Assembly (NCBI GenBank): GCA_009779835.1
Contig: WRBD01000010.1
Location: forward strand, 1 to 64,000
Length of the DNA stretch: 64,000 bases
Direction: 5' to 3'
Origin: Defluviitaleaceae bacterium
Lineage (GTDB): Bacteria > Bacillota > Clostridia > Lachnospirales > WQUN01
Position numbers and translations under genes: made by a program. Of this stretch, positions 1-9,645 are shown one piece after another (position 1 is the first letter of the stretch; every line of letters begins with the position of its first letter). The notes below the pieces were generated by a model. It searched no databases and was not told where the DNA came from. It worked only from the letters and a program-made list of their open reading frames with translations.

Positions 1-143
1 GCAACCAACGGTTGCATACCTGTAAATAGGGGGGTAAAACCCTGTATGAAACAGAATCCCGATTCTTCCTAGCCTTTTAAACGATAAACTCAATTTTCAG
101 CACAAAAATTTGACACTACCAACCATAAAAAGGAGGCGATGTT

Positions 144-533
144 ATGAAGCCGCCCGAATCTGTTGAAAATTATTTAGAAACTATTTTAATGTTAAGCCAA
201 CGCGGAAAACCGGTACGCTCTGTTGATATTGCGAATGAACTTGGATATTCGAAACCCAGCGTAAGTATCGCGATGAAAAATTTACGTACAAACGAATATG
301 TAACAGTTGATTCCAACGGTTATATCACCTTAACCGAAAACGGGCGGCAGATAGCGCAAAATATTTATGACCGTCATACATTAATTTCCGAGTGGTTAAT
401 TTTTTTAGGCGTTGACAGAGAAACAGCCGTGCATGACGCTTGCGGAATGGAACACTCAATAAGCGAAAAAAGTTTTGTTGCGATTCAAAAACATATTGAA
501 GAATGGAAGCAAATACTTTACAAACGGAAATAA
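144..533 (+). CDS. DtxR/MntR-family metal-dependent transcriptional regulator
   Basis: A 129-residue protein with an N-terminal winged helix (about residues 1-62) and a short helical metal-binding and dimerisation domain. The C-terminal half shows Cys-Gly-Met-Glu-His (about residues 100-104), which matches the Cys/Glu/His ligand cluster of DtxR/IdeR rather than the Glu/Glu/His of MntR. A His in the RHTLI segment fits another ligand. There is no SH3 domain, so it is of the short type. The family represses metal-uptake genes when loaded with Fe(II) or Mn(II); the metal here is an inference. An AAGGAGG site at 130-136 fixes the ATG. No target gene is adjacent: the next gene is convergent. Confidence 0.9.
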   Translation: MKPPESVENYLETILMLSQRGKPVRSVDIANELGYSKPSVSIAMKNLRTNEYVTVDSNGYITLTENGRQIAQNIYDRHTLISEWLIFLGVDRETAVHDACGMEHSISEKSFVAIQKHIEEWKQILYKRK

Positions 534-569
534 CAGCGCGGCGAATGTATCTCGCCGCGCTGTGTTTTT
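533..569. terminator. Bidirectional rho-independent terminator
   Basis: A perfect 12-bp stem (533-544 with 552-563) with a 7-nt loop, followed by GTTTTT on the + strand. It separates the DtxR-like gene from the convergent SpoVB-like gene. Confidence 0.9.
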
Positions 570-570
570 A

Positions 571-2256
571 TCAACCCAACCACCGCCGAACCTTGCCCGG
601 AATAGGCAACATTTCCAACTCCCGTTCGCCAAAGCCCTTTATAAGAACCATCAAGCCGACATAAGCAAAAATGGCAAACATAAGTGTGGTAAGGGTTGAA
701 ACAAGATTTGAAGTGAAAAGACGCATCAAATTGTAAACGACGAAACAAACAACACCCATGCCCGCCGAAGCAAGCAAGGGTTTTAAAAAAGTACTTTTAT
801 AATCCGGAAAAATGCCTGTGAAGCGTCGAAGGAAGAATAAATTTATGGCGGCGGCAACGGCGAAACACGCGATTGTGCTGATTACTGCGCCAAGAATATT
901 AATTTCAGGAATAGCCAATAAAAAGTGGTTCAGCGGAATTTTTACAACAACTCCGATTATTACACCTATTATGGGAATTTTTACGCGTCCTACCCCTTGT
1001 AAAACGCCTGTTACAACGTGGACAATCGCCAAAAAAACAATGCTAATTGCGCCGTATTGCAAAAGCCGGCCGCCCTCCGGGTGAAGCGGGAAAAGCATTT
1101 CGATAATTGGGTCTGCTAGAACGGCAAGCCCGATGGTGGCGGGAAAACTCAGCATCATGGAAAGCCGCAATGACAAATTTGTTTTTTGGCGCACGGCTTT
1201 TTTGTCGTTGGTGACGTGCGCGGCGGTTATTTCGGGAATAACGGCGGCGGAAAGAGCCATCGAAAGTGCGATTGGCAAAGTTGTTAATAGAACAAACTTG
1301 CCCGTGAACTGCCCCACAAGGACATTAATTTCACTCGCGGAGAATGCGCCCGATACCGCGAGCCTGTTGTTTGCCATTCGTATATCCAAAAGCCCGATGA
1401 ATGAAAAAACAAAAAGCCCGACCATTATGGGTAGACCGGTGCGAATTATTGCGGCAAGCTGTGTGCTGCGTTTCTCGCGGGATTCGGTGGGGTCGTCGGC
1501 GACGCGGGTTTTTAATGCTTTCGCGTTCATTGCGTAAATAATCACAACCACTACAAGCGCTGCAAGCGCGGCAATTGCGGTTCCCGCTGTTGCTCCCGCT
1601 GCGGATAAATGCACTGAGGAGCTTACATTTGCCGCGTCGAAAAACAAAAACGCGAGCCATAGGCTGAATGATATTTTAAAAATTTGTTCAACAACCTGCG
1701 AAATCGCTGTAGGAAAGGCAGTTTTCATTCCTTGGAAATATCCGCGCAAGACTGTCAGCATTGAAACAATAAAAACGGCGGGCGAAATTGCGCGAATCGC
1801 ATATGCCGCGCTTGACGCGTTTTCGGTATCCTCGAGAGATTGCAAAAAATGTGCGAGAATATCCGCGCCGAAAAACATCACAAGCGAACCCACTGTGCCC
1901 AGACACACAGAAAAAATCATTGCGGTTTTAAAAAGCGTGTGCGCGTCGCGAAACCGTCCCAGTGCGATTCTTTCGCTGGTTAAACGGGAAATTGCGGTAA
2001 TCATAAAAACGGACGTAAGATTTAATACAACGACGTAAACCTGATACGATAGCCCGTAAAAAGCGTTGAATTCGTCGCCGATTAAACGCGTAAACGGCAC
2101 ACGATAAACAAAACCCATCAAACGTACAAATAAAGACGCGCCGCCAAGAACAGCCGCCTGTTTTACAAAGCTGCTTGACCGCTCACCTCTTGTGGCAACT
2201 TCAGTGTCCGTTTCGAAGCCGGATTCAGCTAACGAATTTTTTTCATCATTATCCAC
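571..2256 (-). CDS. SpoVB/MurJ-like polysaccharide flippase (MVF/MOP superfamily)
   Basis: A 561-residue integral membrane protein with about 14 hydrophobic segments and the N-terminal pattern of the SpoVB/YtgP group (FVKQAAVLGGASLFVRLMG). Family members flip lipid-linked cell-wall or spore-cortex precursors. SpoVB itself is needed for cortex formation, which fits a spore former, but a general lipid II flippase role is equally possible. Translation appears to start at GTG 2256, because the ATGs just downstream are out of frame. It overlaps the end of hisJ by 8 bp, so the two are probably translationally coupled. Confidence 0.87.
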   Translation of the reverse strand: MDNDEKNSLAESGFETDTEVATRGERSSSFVKQAAVLGGASLFVRLMGFVYRVPFTRLIGDEFNAFYGLSYQVYVVVLNLTSVFMITAISRLTSERIALGRFRDAHTLFKTAMIFSVCLGTVGSLVMFFGADILAHFLQSLEDTENASSAAYAIRAISPAVFIVSMLTVLRGYFQGMKTAFPTAISQVVEQIFKISFSLWLAFLFFDAANVSSSVHLSAAGATAGTAIAALAALVVVVIIYAMNAKALKTRVADDPTESREKRSTQLAAIIRTGLPIMVGLFVFSFIGLLDIRMANNRLAVSGAFSASEINVLVGQFTGKFVLLTTLPIALSMALSAAVIPEITAAHVTNDKKAVRQKTNLSLRLSMMLSFPATIGLAVLADPIIEMLFPLHPEGGRLLQYGAISIVFLAIVHVVTGVLQGVGRVKIPIIGVIIGVVVKIPLNHFLLAIPEINILGAVISTIACFAVAAAINLFFLRRFTGIFPDYKSTFLKPLLASAGMGVVCFVVYNLMRLFTSNLVSTLTTLMFAIFAYVGLMVLIKGFGERELEMLPIPGKVRRWLG

Positions 2257-3091
2257 AGCGAACGGGCTTCCTTTCTTTGTAGTACACGACCATCAATCCG
2301 GTTGTTTCGGCGATTTCTTTTGCGTCTTTGAAGTTTCGCCCCAACGAGGAAACCTTATGCGCGTCGGAACCGATGGTGCAAAGCCGCCCGCCCAATTCGG
2401 CAAAACGGCAGCAAATTTCCAACATGGTTTTTCCCGCGTCTATTTTACCCAAAAGGCAGGTGTTGATTTCAAGCGCGATTTCGCGTTCGGCAAGGGCTTT
2501 TAAAAGTGCATCAAATTCTGCCGTGAAATTTGCGTAAGAAAAATTCTGCGAAAGTTGCGGCAGATACCGCGCAATATAGTCTATGTGTCCGAACGAATCA
2601 AAAAAGCCGTATAATTCTATCATCTCTTTTGCATAGCTTAAATAACGGCTTATACACGCAGTCGGCGCGGTTTTAAGTTGCTGCGCAAACGGCTCTTTCG
2701 GTAGCTTGCCGTGGCAAGCCTGATAAAGCTCAATGCCGTCAACGGTGTGAATAGAGCCGATAATAAAATCGTAATCGTCCGCGGCAAGTTTTTTGTTTTC
2801 AGACAAATATGCCTGCGTCAGCCCAAGTTCCAGCCCGAGTGTTACGCCCTCGCCGCGAAATTTTTCATACATCTTCGGGTAAATTTTAAAATCGCAAACA
2901 AAATCCCCCATGCCCTCAAGGCCGCGCGGCGCGTCCGTAGCAAGGGGGTCTTTTTGAAAACTTTCTGCAAAATCTACATGCTCGGTGAACGCGATACCAA
3001 GCCCTGCTTTTTTCAGCGCGGATATGGCTTCGCCCGGCTCCATTACGGAATCGGGCGAAGCGGCACTATGCACATGCGAATCGTAATACAT
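2249..3091 (-). CDS. hisJ: Histidinol-phosphatase, PHP family
   Basis: A 280-residue PHP-domain protein. The N-terminal DSHVHS metal-binding motif, the FTEHVD motif, GSIHTVDG and the C-terminal GSDAHKVSSLG motif are the usual PHP metal ligands. HisJ-type enzymes dephosphorylate histidinol phosphate in histidine synthesis. No other his gene lies in the window, so the substrate is inferred from family resemblance. It lies 3 bp after carD and overlaps the flippase gene, giving a carD-hisJ-flippase cluster. Confidence 0.85.
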   Translation of the reverse strand: MYYDSHVHSAASPDSVMEPGEAISALKKAGLGIAFTEHVDFAESFQKDPLATDAPRGLEGMGDFVCDFKIYPKMYEKFRGEGVTLGLELGLTQAYLSENKKLAADDYDFIIGSIHTVDGIELYQACHGKLPKEPFAQQLKTAPTACISRYLSYAKEMIELYGFFDSFGHIDYIARYLPQLSQNFSYANFTAEFDALLKALAEREIALEINTCLLGKIDAGKTMLEICCRFAELGGRLCTIGSDAHKVSSLGRNFKDAKEIAETTGLMVVYYKERKPVRCG

Positions 3092-3093
3092 AT

Positions 3094-3564
3094 TTAGCTA
3101 AAAGTTTCGTCCAAAATTACTTCCGCCTCGGCTTTGTCGATATCCATCGACAAAATCAATTCGGATAAAATAATTTGCTTTGCCGTTGTCATCATTTTCT
3201 TTTCGGCTGTTGAAAGCCCGCGCTCGCGCTCGCGCAGAAGCAAATTATAAAAAACAATCGCAACCTGTGAAATTTCTCCCGTTTTTATGCGTTCCATATT
3301 TTCTTTGTAACGCTGATTCCAATTATCGGGCATTTCAATCTCTACCGCGCCCGAAATCATCGCGCGAATCTCGCGGCCCGCATGAATACGCCGTACACGC
3401 AGGCTCTCCGCCTTCGCCGCGGAAATCATAATTTTCAAATTACCAACAGGAATCATTAGCACATAATAAATTTGCAATTCGCCATCTATTTCTTTTTGCT
3501 CAATGTCCTCAATAACGCCCGCGCCGTACAATGGGTAAACAATTTTATCCCCTTTTTCGTACAT
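3094..3564 (-). CDS. CarD-family transcription factor
   Basis: A protein of about 156 residues. Its N-terminal YEKGDKIVYPLYGAG motif is the hallmark of the CarD/CdnL RNA-polymerase-interacting Tudor-like domain (about residues 1-65), followed by a helical C-terminal domain. Family members bind the RNA polymerase beta subunit and stabilise open promoter complexes. The ATG at 3564 has a GAGAGGG Shine-Dalgarno 9 nt upstream. An upstream in-frame ATG at 3582 would add six residues but lacks such a site. Confidence 0.88.
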   Translation of the reverse strand: MYEKGDKIVYPLYGAGVIEDIEQKEIDGELQIYYVLMIPVGNLKIMISAAKAESLRVRRIHAGREIRAMISGAVEIEMPDNWNQRYKENMERIKTGEISQVAIVFYNLLLRERERGLSTAEKKMMTTAKQIILSELILSMDIDKAEAEVILDETFS

Positions 3565-3663
3565 AACAAACGACCCTCTCATGGTATTTCTGCAAGTTAT
3601 TGTACCATATGCGCGAAATATTGGGAAGAATTAGTTTCCGATGCTAATACTTATTTCATGCTA

Positions 3664-4283
3664 TCAGCTTGATTTTGAAAACACAGTATAATTAACAAAC
3701 GCAACCGCACCCGCGATTAAGGCGTAGTTGCTGTGACGGCTTAATTGACAGACCCGTAAAAGTCCGTCGGATAAATAAACATCGGGCGGCAATGTGCCGA
3801 TTGTGGTTATTGTTGCAAATAAATAATTGCCCGGCGTGGATAAATTTGGCAACCAAAGTAAAATATCATTGACGCCCCAAAGCACATAAACACACAACGT
3901 CGCACCTACAAGAATAAAAAATAATTTTAGAGTAAATTGGGCGAATATACAAAGATGAAACAAGTGTGTTCATTTCGTCGCGGGGAACCCACGCCGTATT
4001 ATTTTCACCTAGACGCACAACCCCCGAAATAATATATTGCGTGCCGCCAATCCACACCGTAAGCCCTGTAATATTTTCTGTCGTTCCGAACAAACGCCAC
4101 GCTAGGGTTTCATTTATTATCATGGAATTTATTGCGGCCTGTGTGTGACTTCCTTCGATAAAATCCATAGTGTGTATATCAAAGTACGCGGCGTTTGTAT
4201 GAATAACGGTTGCCGACACTTCATGTGTGGAAGAATTAACCCATGCGCCGCCACGGCTTACTGCGGCAATGTTGTAGTCGGGG
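3664..4283 (-). pseudogene. MacB/FtsX-type ABC transporter permease remnant
   Basis: Two overlapping minus-strand frames form one broken protein. The upstream part (about 4283-3930) resembles a MacB-like periplasmic core (AAYFDIHTMDFIEG, a NETLAWRLFG segment and ISGVVR). The downstream part (about 3950-3664) has hydrophobic segments. They are out of frame with each other near a T-rich run at about 3920. The N-terminal membrane segment and the normal C-terminus are missing. It abuts an unrelated hydrolase relic at about 4310, so this is a rearrangement scar. Confidence 0.6.
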
Positions 4284-4310
4284 TTATGGTTCGGTATATC
4301 TTCTTAGCCC

Positions 4311-4676
4311 TTGAAAATCGTGAAGATGAAAGCGTTGGCGAATAATGCAGACTTGGTAAAACTCCTTATTAGTGATAAAAGAGCTTCGGGTATATCTGCG
4401 CCAATTTCTTTCCTTCATACGATGTTGAATCCGAAAATCGCAGTCGAGCCGGAGCAATTTAGAAATTGTCCATTTCTTTTGGTTCACCCCGCCGATGATA
4501 GATGGACAGATGTTTCATTAAGTCGTATATTTTATGATAGGCTTGGTTGTGATAAAGAATTGCATTTGTTAGATGGCACAGGTCATTTTCCGATTGAAGA
4601 AAAAGGGCTTGCACAGATGGAAGAACATTGTTTGAAATTTTTGTGCAAAGTTGTTGACGGCGGTACTTCAAATTAA
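4311..4676 (+). pseudogene. Alpha/beta-hydrolase C-terminal fragment
   Basis: About 121 residues with the last part of an alpha/beta hydrolase fold: PFLLVHPADDRWTDVSLS supplies the Asp-bearing strand and TGHFPIEE the catalytic-His region. The N-terminal half with the nucleophile elbow is absent. No convincing ribosome-binding site precedes it. A homologous piece lies at 52774-52890. Confidence 0.6.
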
Positions 4677-4718
4677 ACTCACATCAGAGCCGAATTATTA
4701 TAAGCGGAGGAAAAAATT

Positions 4719-4910
4719 ATGTCTTGTGTAAAAGAATGTGCTTGTCCAAAAACAACTTGCCCCAACCACAAAAAATGCTGTACTTGTGTTGTTAAGCACA
4801 GGGAAACGGACAGCTTGCCGTTTTGCTTGTTTCTTGACAATGACGGCGATAAAAGCGTGGTAAATTATTATCGAAAATTGAAAGAACGTTTTGAAAATAA
4901 TCCATCTTAG
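4719..4910 (+). CDS. Small cysteine-rich protein (DUF6485-like)
   Basis: 63 residues with seven cysteines in the first 30 (CACPKTTCPNHKKCCTC), suggesting a small metal-binding knuckle, followed by a helical tail ending in KLKERFENNP. A GCGGAGG site precedes the ATG. It lies 13 bp upstream of the FetA-like ATPase on the same strand and may be cotranscribed. The function of this family is not known to me. Confidence 0.7.
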   Translation: MSCVKECACPKTTCPNHKKCCTCVVKHRETDSLPFCLFLDNDGDKSVVNYYRKLKERFENNPS

Positions 4911-4923
4911 GGAGTATGTACTT

Positions 4924-5556
4924 ATGTCGCTATTTTCACTCAGAGGGGTATGTTTTAAGGACATCATTTACTACCCCGATATTGAGATACCCGAAAATCT
5001 TGCCACTTTTATTTGCGGAGAAAGTGGCTGCGGGAAAAGCACCTTGCTAAAATTGCTTAGTGGGGTGGCTTCGCCAAGTGCGGGTGAAATTACTTATAAT
5101 ACTTCGTCAATCCTAAAATATGACCCTGTTATGTTACGCCGAGAGGTGTTGCTATGCGGTCAATCGGCGTATTTGTTTGATGGAAGCATAACAGATAATT
5201 TCGCACAGTATTACAGCTACCGTGATTTGCAAGCCCCGACCACAACCGAAATGAGAAAATTCTTAAACATATGCTCTGCGGATTTTCTACATACAGCGGA
5301 GTGCAATACAATGTCCGGCGGCGAAAGGCAACGAATTTTTACTGCAATTTGCCTTTCGCTTCAACCAAAAGTTTTATTGATGGACGAGCCGACAAGCGCA
5401 TTAGATGATTCAACCGCGAACTCCGTGCTTACGAATATAAAATCATTTTGCCGGCATCAGAATATTACCCTGATTGTGGTTTCGCACAGCAAAGCCATAG
5501 TGGAAGCATTTGCAGATAACACAATCACGTTGGAGGGTGGTAGTCGGCATGAATGA
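4924..5556 (+). CDS. FetA/YbbL-like ABC transporter ATP-binding protein
   Basis: A 210-residue ABC ATPase with Walker A GESGCGKST, signature MSGGERQ, Walker B VLLMDEPTSALD and a switch histidine in VVSHSKA. It is short, like the FetA/YbbL group, and is paired with a FetB-type permease. That pair is associated with iron export and oxidative stress resistance in E. coli; the substrate here is an inference. The start is taken at ATG 4924, because an upstream in-frame codon would overlap the Cys-rich gene. Confidence 0.85.
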   Translation: MSLFSLRGVCFKDIIYYPDIEIPENLATFICGESGCGKSTLLKLLSGVASPSAGEITYNTSSILKYDPVMLRREVLLCGQSAYLFDGSITDNFAQYYSYRDLQAPTTTEMRKFLNICSADFLHTAECNTMSGGERQRIFTAICLSLQPKVLLMDEPTSALDDSTANSVLTNIKSFCRHQNITLIVVSHSKAIVEAFADNTITLEGGSRHE

Positions 5557-6322
5557 TGTTGTTGTAATGAACATTTGGCAATTCGCACTAATTTATCTGT
5601 TACTTATAATTGTGCTTATCGTTATGAAAAAATGCCGAATAAACCAAACCAAGCTGCTTTTTGTAGCAAGTTTACGAATGACGGTACAGCTTGTTCTTGC
5701 GGGGTTGGCGCTAACCTATATCATTCAAAATCCGCACCCGCTATTCACGATAGCGTATCTTTTTTTAATGACAGGCTTTGCTGTGTATACCGTATTGTCG
5801 CGTAACAAGGATATAAACAAGCGATTCAAAATTGTTGTGGGAGTTTCGTTGTCCCTTACCGGGCTTTCCATTGTCAGCTTCTTTATTTTGGTAGTAGTTG
5901 GCGTGAGTTTATTTAATCCGCAATACACTGTCCCGATTAGCGGAATGATAATTGGAAACGCTATGACAGGCGTTGGTCTTGGGTTGCGAACATTTAACGA
6001 AAACATAAAATCTCAACGCGCTCGAATTGAGAGCCTTTTGAATATCGGAGCGACACCGCAAAAAATTCTTATACCCTTTGTAAATCAAGCATTGGAAACC
6101 GCTTTATTGCCTACGCTTAATTCAATGATTGGCATGGGTATAATTTCATTGCCCGGCATGATGACAGGACAAATACTATCCGGCACTTTGCCAATGACGG
6201 CAATTATGTATCAAATCGCCATTATTATTGCCATTTGCGCCGTCACTTGCCTATCAATATTCTGTTCGCTTTATTTCGGCTATAAAACTCTCTACAATAA
6301 AAGACAACAAATTGTGTCTTGA
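5549..6322 (+). CDS. FetB/YbbM-like ABC transporter permease (UPF0014)
   Basis: A 257-residue membrane protein with about seven hydrophobic segments. Family signatures are IPISGMIIGNAM-like (PISGMIIGNAMTG) and SLPGMMTGQILSG. It overlaps fetA by 8 bp, showing translational coupling. With the upstream ATPase it forms a complete exporter half-operon of the iron/heavy-metal type. Confidence 0.87.
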   Translation: MNDVVVMNIWQFALIYLLLIIVLIVMKKCRINQTKLLFVASLRMTVQLVLAGLALTYIIQNPHPLFTIAYLFLMTGFAVYTVLSRNKDINKRFKIVVGVSLSLTGLSIVSFFILVVVGVSLFNPQYTVPISGMIIGNAMTGVGLGLRTFNENIKSQRARIESLLNIGATPQKILIPFVNQALETALLPTLNSMIGMGIISLPGMMTGQILSGTLPMTAIMYQIAIIIAICAVTCLSIFCSLYFGYKTLYNKRQQIVS

Positions 6323-6436
6323 AAAATCAGAAATGTTTGAATTTCTAATGCGTGACCATTTTATCCAAAATACCCTTGACAAAACAAGTTCAACAACGTT
6401 TGCGGTTATACTCATGTTTAGAACTGTGATAAAAAT

Positions 6437-6466
6437 TTGGCTCATATCTCACCTCTGTGATATAAT
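6437..6466 (+). promoter_or_regulatory. Sigma-A type promoter of the toxin-antitoxin operon
   Basis: TTGGCT (6437-6442), an 18-bp spacer and TATAAT (6461-6466), 32 bp upstream of the antitoxin ATG. Confidence 0.6.
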
Positions 6467-6497
6467 TACGCACATTTTAATGATAGGAGTTGGTGCA

Positions 6498-6770
6498 ATG
6501 ATAATCAAACCAACAACAGCCCTAAGAAACGAATACACCGAAATATCGCGCATTGCCAAAGAAAGTGGTGAACCTATTTACCTTACCAAAAATGGCGAAG
6601 GTGATTTGGTTGTTATGGCAATTTCTGCTTTTGAAAAACAAAAAAAACTTTTGGAGTTGAAAGCAAAGATTTTAGAAGCCGAAGAACAACGATTAAACGG
6701 TCTGCCGACTTATACCCAAGCCGAAGTGAGACAAAGATTTGCCGCACACATGGTCGAAGAAAATGTATAA
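6498..6770 (+). CDS. Phd/YefM-type antitoxin
   Basis: 90 residues. The N-terminus resembles the Phd/YefM DNA-binding fold (LRNEYTEISRIAKESGEPIY, then KNGEGDLVVMAISAFE), followed by a charged helical toxin-binding tail. An AGGAGT site precedes ATG 6498. The stop overlaps the toxin start by 8 bases (ATGTATAA), the usual arrangement for coupled toxin-antitoxin genes. It probably autoregulates the promoter at 6437-6466. Confidence 0.88.
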   Translation: MIIKPTTALRNEYTEISRIAKESGEPIYLTKNGEGDLVVMAISAFEKQKKLLELKAKILEAEEQRLNGLPTYTQAEVRQRFAAHMVEENV

Positions 6771-7059
6771 CTTGATTTATCTTCAGAAAGCCTTGGACGA
6801 TTTGGACGAATTGAATTTTTATATATCCCAAGACGACATATGTGCCGCCGATAAAATGGTGAGTAGCATTTTAGATGCCGTTGAGAATCTGACAGCCTTT
6901 CCGTTTATAGGAAGTTCTGTCAATGAGCGGCTGGAGCTTCGTGGTGAATATCGAATGATTGTTGTGACTCCCTATTTGGTCTTTTATCGTGTAATCGGCA
7001 AAAATGTAACCATTTACAGGGTTCTTCATAGCAGGAGATACCACGGTGCATTGTTATAA
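6763..7059 (+). CDS. RelE/ParE-family toxin
   Basis: 98 residues with the RelE/ParE fold signature: the N-terminal YLQKALDDLDELNFYI helix, FPFIGSS, then YRMIVVTPYLVFYRV and the C-terminal VLHSRRYHG strand-His region. Family members inhibit gyrase (ParE) or cleave mRNA (RelE). The start at 6763 is preferred because the antitoxin stop overlaps it. Confidence 0.88.
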   Translation: MYNLIYLQKALDDLDELNFYISQDDICAADKMVSSILDAVENLTAFPFIGSSVNERLELRGEYRMIVVTPYLVFYRVIGKNVTIYRVLHSRRYHGALL

Positions 7060-7204
7060 TTACTCAATCAGGACAACATTCGCATGGGTTGTTCGTTTCG
7101 TTCTGCCCTGCGGGAAAGTGATACATTCAATGCAAGTGTTTTTTTTATATAAATTGAAAATACATCAAATTTGTGCTACGTTATACAAAGAAACGAGGGA
7201 TAAT

Positions 7205-7504
7205 ATGATAAGGCATATTGTTATGTGGAATTACAAAAATGGTTTTACCGAAGATGAAAACAAAACAAACGCCAAGAAAGTAAAACATGAACTGGAATCA
7301 TTGACCGGATGCATAAAAGAAATAGTTGAGTTACGCGTCCATATAAACGAACTTTCAACCAGCAATATGGATGTTCTTCTTGATAGCCTGTTTGAAAATG
7401 AAGAAGCTTTGGCTACTTATAAATTTCACCCGGAGCATCAAAGGGTAGCCGCATTTATCGAAACGGTTTTAAATAACAGAGTTTGTATGGATTACGAATC
7501 ATGA
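7205..7504 (+). CDS. Dabb-family (stress-responsive A/B barrel) protein
   Basis: 99 residues beginning MIRHIVMWNYK, the typical start of Dabb (dimeric A/B barrel) proteins, with FHPEHQRVAAFI near the C-terminus. The biochemical role of these proteins is generally unassigned in bacteria. The stop overlaps the tex start (ATGA at 7501-7504), implying coupled translation. Confidence 0.82.
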   Translation: MIRHIVMWNYKNGFTEDENKTNAKKVKHELESLTGCIKEIVELRVHINELSTSNMDVLLDSLFENEEALATYKFHPEHQRVAAFIETVLNNRVCMDYES

Positions 7505-9645
7505 GCGCGAACAAGGATATAATCAAAAAACTGGCGGGCGAATTTGACCTAAAACTTTGGCAGGTAGAAAACACTGTAGAATTAATCGACGCGGACAATA
7601 CGATTCCGTTTATTGCCCGTTACCGCAAAGAACAAACAGGGGAAATAGACGACCAGAAACTGCGCGATTTAAACGACCGGTTAGAATATTTGCGCAATTT
7701 GGAAGACCGTAAACAACAGGTAAGAAATACACTTACGGAACAAGGAAATCTAACCGATGAATTATCGGCAGCACTTACGGCGGCGGTAACACTTACCGAA
7801 GTCGAGGATATTTACCGTCCGTTCAAACCTAAACGCCGCACACGCGCAACAATGGCAATGGAAAAAGGACTGGGGCCGCTTGCGGATTTAATTTTCGCGC
7901 AGGAACTCACCAATCTTAAAGCGGAGGCGGTAAAGTATATTGATGCGGAAAAAGGCGTTAATTCCAAAGCCGACGCCTTAGCCGGTGCAAGCGATATAAT
8001 AGCGGAGAAAATCTCCGACGACCCCGCCTGTCGTACAATGGCGCGTGAAATGACTCAAAACACCGGAAAAATTACATCACGAGTATCAAAAAAAGCCGCC
8101 ACCGAAAACCCCGATAATGCGGCAGTATATGAAATGTACTTCGATTACTCCGAGCCGGTTAAGCACATTGCGGGGCATCGTATTTTAGCAATCAATCGCG
8201 GCGAGAACGAAGGGTACTTAAAGGTAAACATCGAAGCCCCCGAAGACAAGATTATTGCGGGGTTGAAAAGATTGTTTATCAAATCTAACCCCGCTACATT
8301 GAATTTTATGCAATCCGCGTTGGAAGACAGTTACAAGCGATTAACCGCGCCCGCCGTGGAACGGGAAATTCGTTCAATGCTGACGGAGAAGGCAGAAGAA
8401 GGCGCGATTATAGTATTTGCGAAAAATCTGCGCCAGCTTTTGATGCAACCGCCAGTTAAAGACCATGTTGTACTTGCCATCGACCCGGGCTTTAGAACGG
8501 GTTGCAAACTTGCCGTTGTTGATGAAACGGGAAAGGTGCTGGAAACAGGCGTTATTTTCTGTACAATATCAAAGGATACCACCCCTTCCAAGAGAACGCT
8601 GAAACAAATGATTGACCGTCATAAGGTTAGTATTTTAGCTATCGGAAACGGCACAGCCTCTCGCGAGACAGAGCTTGTTGTTGTTGAACTCTTAAAAGAA
8701 ACAGACTCGAAGGCTCAATATATAATCGTGAATGAAGCGGGCGCGTCGGTGTATTCAGCATCTAAGTTGGGCGCGGAGGAATTCCCCGATTTCGATGTTG
8801 CGCTACGTAGCGCGGTTTCCATCGGCAGGCGATTGCAAGACCCGCTTGCTGAACTCGTAAAAATTGACCCGAAAAGTATAGGCATTGGACAGTATCAGCA
8901 TGACATGAATCAAAAACGTTTAAGCACGGCGTTATCAGGTGTGGTGGAAACTTGCGTAAACAATGTCGGCGTAGATTTAAACACGGCTTCACCAAGTCTG
9001 CTTTCATATGTAGCGGGTGTAAGCCCGGCGATTGCGAAAAACATTCTTGCGTTCCGTGAGGAAAACGGCAAGTTTAAATCACGTGCACAGTTACTTAAAG
9101 TTGGAAAACTCGGGCCGAAAGCCTTTGAACAATGTGCGGGGTTTTTACGTATTCCGGGTGCGGAGAATCCGTTGGATAATACGGCGGTTCACCCCGAATC
9201 GTACAAAGTGGCGGAAAGCTATCTTAAAATATCCGATGATAAAACCGATTACGAAACTATAGCCGAGCGTTTGGGGGTTGGCGTTCCCACATTACGCGAT
9301 ATAGTTCAAGAACTGGAAAAACCCGGGCGCGACCCGCGCGACGAACTTCCCCCCGTTCTTCTTCGCAGTGATGTTCTTGCTATGGAAGATTTAACCGAGG
9401 GCATGGTTCTCACAGGCACCGTTCGCAATGTCATAGATTTTGGCGCGTTTGTAGATATCGGCGTTCACCAAGACGGGCTTGTTCATATTTCGCAAATTAG
9501 CGGACAAGGTCGTTTTATTAAACATCCACTGGAAGCCGTGCAAATTGGCGATGTTGTAAATGTGAAAGTTCTTAGCGTTGATATAAAGAAGAAAAGAATC
9601 TCACTTTCCATGCGGGATGTGAAGTCTACTGACGTAACCCCGTGA
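7501..9645 (+). CDS. tex: Tex-family RNA-binding transcription accessory protein
   Basis: 714 residues with the full Tex architecture: an N-terminal helical Tex domain, a YqgF/RNase H-like domain (VLAIDPGFRTGCKLAVVDE, about residues 325-345), helix-hairpin-helix motifs (SYVAGVSPAIAKNILAFRE) and a C-terminal S1 domain (GTVRNVIDFGAFVDIGVHQD). Tex binds nucleic acid and influences transcription and stress tolerance. It is the last gene of the Dabb-tex pair, and its 3' end overlaps the convergent deacetylase gene by 20 bp. Confidence 0.95.
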   Translation: MSANKDIIKKLAGEFDLKLWQVENTVELIDADNTIPFIARYRKEQTGEIDDQKLRDLNDRLEYLRNLEDRKQQVRNTLTEQGNLTDELSAALTAAVTLTEVEDIYRPFKPKRRTRATMAMEKGLGPLADLIFAQELTNLKAEAVKYIDAEKGVNSKADALAGASDIIAEKISDDPACRTMAREMTQNTGKITSRVSKKAATENPDNAAVYEMYFDYSEPVKHIAGHRILAINRGENEGYLKVNIEAPEDKIIAGLKRLFIKSNPATLNFMQSALEDSYKRLTAPAVEREIRSMLTEKAEEGAIIVFAKNLRQLLMQPPVKDHVVLAIDPGFRTGCKLAVVDETGKVLETGVIFCTISKDTTPSKRTLKQMIDRHKVSILAIGNGTASRETELVVVELLKETDSKAQYIIVNEAGASVYSASKLGAEEFPDFDVALRSAVSIGRRLQDPLAELVKIDPKSIGIGQYQHDMNQKRLSTALSGVVETCVNNVGVDLNTASPSLLSYVAGVSPAIAKNILAFREENGKFKSRAQLLKVGKLGPKAFEQCAGFLRIPGAENPLDNTAVHPESYKVAESYLKISDDKTDYETIAERLGVGVPTLRDIVQELEKPGRDPRDELPPVLLRSDVLAMEDLTEGMVLTGTVRNVIDFGAFVDIGVHQDGLVHISQISGQGRFIKHPLEAVQIGDVVNVKVLSVDIKKKRISLSMRDVKSTDVTP

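Noticed and set aside
1-143. Metal riboswitch upstream of the DtxR-like gene
   Set aside because: Some GC-rich pairing (GGGGGGTAAAACCCT) is visible, but no motif of a known Mn or Mg riboswitch could be recognised.
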